Source: Armatimonadota bacterium (lineage in GTDB: Bacteria > Armatimonadota > Zipacnadia > Zipacnadales > JABUFB01). Taken from it: 64,000 nucleotides of DNA. Every line of letters begins with the position of its first letter. Within the stretch, counting starts at the first letter, position 1. Below the pieces are notes generated by a model that worked only from the letters and a program-made list of their open reading frames with translations, did not search any database and was not told the origin of the DNA. Position numbers and translations under genes: made by a program. The DNA lies in contig JABUFB010000006.1 in NCBI GenBank assembly GCA_013314775.1, forward strand, positions 124,001 to 188,000. Direction: 5' to 3'. Below are positions 60,696 to 64,000 of the stretch, in pieces.

Positions 60696-61700
60696 ATGCC
60701 AGAAGCAATCCAGACCGCCCTGCCCCGCTGGCGAGGTTTCAACCTGCTGGAAATGTTTACCACGAAGAGCGACTGCAACTTCCGGGAGGACGATCTGCGC
60801 TGGATGTCCGACTGGGGCTTCGACTTCGTGCGCCTGCCCATGTGCTACACCCTCTGGACCCAGGGCGATGACCCGTACGCCATCCACGAACCGGCCCTGG
60901 AGAGCATTGACCGCGTGGTCTCGTGGGGCGAGAAGTATGGCATCCACATCTGCATGGACTTCCACAGGGCGCCGGGGTATTCCGTGAACCGCGAGCGCGA
61001 GGAGCCTTTCAACCTGTGGAAGGACCAGGATGCGCTGGACGCCTTCTGCTTCCACTGGCAGCTCTTCGCAAAACGCTACAAGGGCATTTCCAACGAGCGC
61101 GTGAGTTTCGACCTGGTGAACGAGCCGTGCGCGCCCAATAATCCTGACTTCATGACCCGCGAGGACCACGAGCGCGTGGTGCGTGCCACGGTCAAGGCGA
61201 TTCGTGACGTGGACCCCGGACGGCTCATCATCGCCGACGGGCTGTCGTGGGGCAATGACCCGCTGCCCGAACTGGCGGACCTCGGCATCGGTCAGAGCTG
61301 CCGGGCGTACGTGCCCATGGGGATCAGCCACTACAAGGCGTCCTGGGTCAGCTCCGAGGGCTGGATGGAGCCTGCCTGGCCGGGGACTATCCAGCATGGC
61401 GAGTACTGGGACCGAGCGAAGCTCGAGGCCCACTACCAGAAATGGATCGATCTCGCAGCACAGGGCGTCGGGGTGCATTGCGGCGAAGGCGGAGCCTTCA
61501 ACCAGACGCCCCATGACGTGTTCCTGGCATGGTTCCGGGACGTGCTGGAGATTCTCACCGCAGGCAACATCGGCTGGGCACTGTGGAACTTCCGGGGAAG
61601 TTTCGGGATCCTGGACTCGGGTCGCTCCGACGTAGCCTATGAAGACTGGCGCGGCCACGCGTTGGATCGAAAGCTGCTGGACCTGCTGCAGGAGTTCTGA
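60696..61700 (+). CDS. GH5-family glycoside hydrolase (endo-glucanase/mannanase-like)
   Basis: A 334-residue TIM-barrel enzyme. The acid/base is Glu143 in LVNEP. The nucleophile is Glu264 in HCGEGGAF. LGFDFVRLPMCY-like strand sequence (WGFDFVRLPM) fits GH5. It has no signal peptide, so it probably acts in the cytoplasm or is exported some other way. ATG 60696 has GGAG nine bases before it; it is 36 bp after the BNR gene. It probably acts with the neighbouring propeller proteins on glycan fragments. Confidence 0.86.
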   Translation: MPEAIQTALPRWRGFNLLEMFTTKSDCNFREDDLRWMSDWGFDFVRLPMCYTLWTQGDDPYAIHEPALESIDRVVSWGEKYGIHICMDFHRAPGYSVNREREEPFNLWKDQDALDAFCFHWQLFAKRYKGISNERVSFDLVNEPCAPNNPDFMTREDHERVVRATVKAIRDVDPGRLIIADGLSWGNDPLPELADLGIGQSCRAYVPMGISHYKASWVSSEGWMEPAWPGTIQHGEYWDRAKLEAHYQKWIDLAAQGVGVHCGEGGAFNQTPHDVFLAWFRDVLEILTAGNIGWALWNFRGSFGILDSGRSDVAYEDWRGHALDRKLLDLLQEF

Positions 61701-61872
61701 TGCAGCGGGCCGGGAATTGGGACGGCGGATTGGGTGCAGACACCGAGCTCGTAAGGGTGTGAACTCGGATGCCGGCGACCCGCCGTCAGTGGCGCCAAGC
61801 CGGGAGAAGCCGAAGCATGGCCCTTCCGGCCAGCTTCCACGATACACCGCCACAAGTAGGGAGAATAGTAAT

Positions 61873-63561
61873 ATGAAACGCGGCCCTCTCGGCATCGCGC
61901 TCCTTGCTGCGCTCGCACTCCCGGCCCTGGCCCAACAGCCCGGGGAGTTCGAGTGGGACCACATCTACACCCCCACCGACCTGCCCACGAAGTTCGGGTG
62001 GAGCGGGGGCGGCAACCCCAACTCGCAGACTTCGGCGGAGATCACCGACGACGGCGCTCTGCGTATCATCGACGCCAGCAGCGCACCAACCCACCTGCAT
62101 GCCTACAGCTATTCGTGGCGGGCGCGACCGGACTGTGGCGGGATTGCCCAGGCTACCGTGAAGGTCATCAGCAACACGGACCGCGCCGGAGTTGCGCTCA
62201 TGGTGGCCGACGGGGTTCGTGAGATCGGCCTTACGCTCTACCCCGACCGCGCGGTTCTCGGCGATAACCAGTTCGTCCACCCCATGGATACCACCGACGA
62301 CTACCACACCTACCAGCTTCGCATCAGCGGCATGAACTTTGAACTATGGGTGGACGGGGAGCTGTCCATCGACGGCTGGGGCAAGCTCGATAACCGCGCA
62401 CACAATGGACGGCGCGTGGTGACCTTCGGGTCCATCTCCAGCGCCGCGAAGAGCGAAGCTCTTTGGAAGGACGTGCGCATCTTGTCTTTCACCCAGCCAG
62501 TGGAACGCTTGGCCGGGGCCCGCGACGTGGTCATCTATCGCAAGCCGGACGTCTACGCCTGTTTCCCATCCCTGACCCGACTGGAAGACGGCAGGCTGTA
62601 CACCAGTTTCGGGACCCGGGTCCGGCGTTCTCACATTGACAGCACCGGGGGCAGCGCGGCCATGGTCTCCTCGGACTTTGGCGAGACCTGGGAGCCCGCC
62701 GACCGGTCCTATTACGACCCGCGTTACCGCCGGGAGGATGGAACCACTTTCGTGCCCCGCGCTGAAGGCTGGGTGTATGTGGATGAGTCGGAACTGCCGA
62801 AGATCAAGGAGCGCGGGCGGACCTGGATGAACGTGCGCCCCGGCACTGTGGCGTATCTCGGTGATTGCCTCGTGGACATCACTCGGCCGGACGGAAAGAA
62901 AGAGCAGATCCGCATGGACAGCCCGGTGGCCGGCGGTGTGATGAGCTTCCACCCGAACTCCGCGTTCCTGCGCAAAGGGAACCTGTGGATCGTCGCGATC
63001 TACGGCGGCGCCAGCAATGAGGCCGAAACGGGAGTCTGGGCGATCCGGTCCGAGGACAACGGGGAGAACTGGGAAGTAGTGCATATCGCCGGGCCCATCG
63101 GCGACAAGATCGGCCTGGGCGAATCAGCCCTGTGCGACAATGGCATGGGCGAACTGATCTGCGTCATGCGTTCCGGTGACGGCGGCACCTACAATACCTA
63201 CCAGTGCTTCTCCAGCGACGGCGGAAAGACCTGGGGGCCGCCCCAGGACACGGGTATCTGGGGCTATCCGTGCAATGTCATCCGCCTGCGGGATGGTCGC
63301 CTGCTGTGCACGTACGGCTACCGCCGGGACCCCATGGGCGTACGCGCGGTCCTCAGCAACACCGGCGGGCACACCTGGGACCTGGACAACGAGATCATCC
63401 TGAGGGCCGACGGTTACGGCAATGGCGGGGACAACGGCTACCCGATCTCGCTGGAGCATGACACTGAGGATGGCCGGATTTTCACAATCTATTACCTGAA
63501 CGACAAGGAGAATGTGACTCACGTGGCCGGAACCCACTGGCAGGTCCCGCCAGCCCGGTAG
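61873..63561 (+). CDS. Exported sialidase-fold protein with N-terminal LamG-like domain
   Basis: A 562-residue secreted protein (signal peptide MKRGPLGIALLAALALPALA). Residues about 30-200 are a jellyroll/LamG-like domain (GGIAQATVKVIS, FELWVDGE). The remainder is a propeller with Asp boxes SSDFGETWE, SEDNGENWE, SSDGGKTWG and SNTGGHTWD. No clear sialidase Arg triad could be assigned. ATG 61873 is chosen because a signal peptide begins there; upstream frames are low-complexity. Confidence 0.83.
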   Translation: MKRGPLGIALLAALALPALAQQPGEFEWDHIYTPTDLPTKFGWSGGGNPNSQTSAEITDDGALRIIDASSAPTHLHAYSYSWRARPDCGGIAQATVKVISNTDRAGVALMVADGVREIGLTLYPDRAVLGDNQFVHPMDTTDDYHTYQLRISGMNFELWVDGELSIDGWGKLDNRAHNGRRVVTFGSISSAAKSEALWKDVRILSFTQPVERLAGARDVVIYRKPDVYACFPSLTRLEDGRLYTSFGTRVRRSHIDSTGGSAAMVSSDFGETWEPADRSYYDPRYRREDGTTFVPRAEGWVYVDESELPKIKERGRTWMNVRPGTVAYLGDCLVDITRPDGKKEQIRMDSPVAGGVMSFHPNSAFLRKGNLWIVAIYGGASNEAETGVWAIRSEDNGENWEVVHIAGPIGDKIGLGESALCDNGMGELICVMRSGDGGTYNTYQCFSSDGGKTWGPPQDTGIWGYPCNVIRLRDGRLLCTYGYRRDPMGVRAVLSNTGGHTWDLDNEIILRADGYGNGGDNGYPISLEHDTEDGRIFTIYYLNDKENVTHVAGTHWQVPPAR

Positions 63562-63589
63562 GGACAGACGCCGTGGGAGGGCGACCGCA

Positions 63590-64000
63590 TCAGCCCCCAA
63601 GCAATTGGATTGCCTTCTCCAGCATCTCCTGGGCTCCAGAATGGCCTTCCTGCGGCGATACGAACCCGCCGCGGCCCAGCACCAGCGCCCGGACATCCGG
63701 GTGGCAGTTGCCCGGCGCCAGCGGTATCCCTACGGTGCGCAGCATGGGGATGTCATTGCTGTTGTCGCCCATGCCCAGAGTGACATCCACCGGGACCCCG
63801 AGGTCCTCGCACAGCCGCACGACCGCTTTGTCCTTCCCCGCAAGGGCCGGGAAGACCTCGATATACCGACCCGAGGTATTGCGGCTGAAATCAAGCTGCA
63901 AACCCTCGGGGAGATTGCACCGCACCCACTCCACGTCCCGGTCGGTCTTGCCGCTCTTTTCGATACACGAGCTAAAGGAGTGCAGCTTGCGGTGGATGCG
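63590..64000 (-). CDS. HAD superfamily hydrolase (Cof-like), C-terminal part, runs off window
   Basis: The frame is open to the right edge. Visible residues end with YIEVFPALAGKDKAVV (Lys of motif III) and LGMGDNSNDIPML (motif IV GDxxND), as in type IIB Cof/mannosyl-3-phosphoglycerate phosphatases. The N-terminal nucleophile is outside the window. It is convergent with the LamG-sialidase gene, 28 bp apart. Confidence 0.8.
   Translation of the reverse strand, partial: RIHRKLHSFSSCIEKSGKTDRDVEWVRCNLPEGLQLDFSRNTSGRYIEVFPALAGKDKAVVRLCEDLGVPVDVTLGMGDNSNDIPMLRTVGIPLAPGNCHPDVRALVLGRGGFVSPQEGHSGAQEMLEKAIQLLGG

Overview
This window is high-GC bacterial DNA whose gene content and style point to Armatimonadota or a close relative. 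The main clue is two type II pseudopilin-like genes whose N-termini read [14 protein letters not shown] followed by FPVFARARE(K/A)AR. That variant is typical of Armatimonadota; planctomycetes usually have LLPAVQxAREAARR. Secreted glycan-active proteins, MtaA-like uroporphyrinogen-decarboxylase-fold proteins, ceramidase-like and Gfo/Idh proteins fit the same picture. The phylum is an inference, because no rRNA gene is present.

Layout. 0-2 kb: two tandem CNNM/CBS (HlyC/CorC-like) membrane proteins. 2.1-4.6 kb: a pseudopilin gene split by an IS1182-like insertion sequence, with terminal inverted repeats and target duplication visible. 4.7-11 kb: a homing-endonuclease-associated-repeat DNA-binding protein, a bifunctional nuclease (BFN) domain protein, a UPF0182 membrane protein, a HAD phosphatase and an AIR-synthase-like protein, then a 189-bp tandem duplication containing nested hairpins. 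11.4-16.5 kb: a second, intact pseudopilin gene, a phosphotransbutyrylase-like gene, rlmN, a TrpB2-type trpB and a rhomboid protease.

16.5-26.4 kb is a heat-shock region. groES-groEL has a CIRCE operator. dnaK, two hsp20 genes, dnaJ, hspR, a DUF2007-like gene and clpB run on one strand behind a consensus promoter overlapped by a HAIR-like HspR operator. Downstream of clpB is a tiny DUF6132-like gene with an in-frame TGA exactly where the family has a conserved cysteine. It is a candidate selenoprotein and the most interesting item here.

26.4-37.6 kb: an MtaA-like methyltransferase, TldD/TldE, membrane proteins, a DUF58 protein, a dual-specificity phosphatase, an RNase H, a sugar nucleotidyltransferase and ComB. 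37.7-47.1 kb: secreted SGNH hydrolase and other exported proteins, then a polyol-phosphate type catabolic set (class II aldolase, SorE-like dehydrogenase, SrlD-like SDR) followed by a lipoprotein and a sugar isomerase-like protein. 47.3-58 kb: a PAP2-methyltransferase fusion, an iron alcohol dehydrogenase, exported and membrane proteins, a ceramidase-like protein, a DUF6259-like glycosidase and an RDD-signal peptidase I fusion. 58-64 kb: a Gfo/Idh oxidoreductase, two sialidase-fold proteins, a GH5 enzyme and a truncated HAD gene at the window edge.

Intergenic spacers carry a dispersed family of short GC-rich palindromes (REP-like). No tRNA, rRNA or CRISPR array was found.
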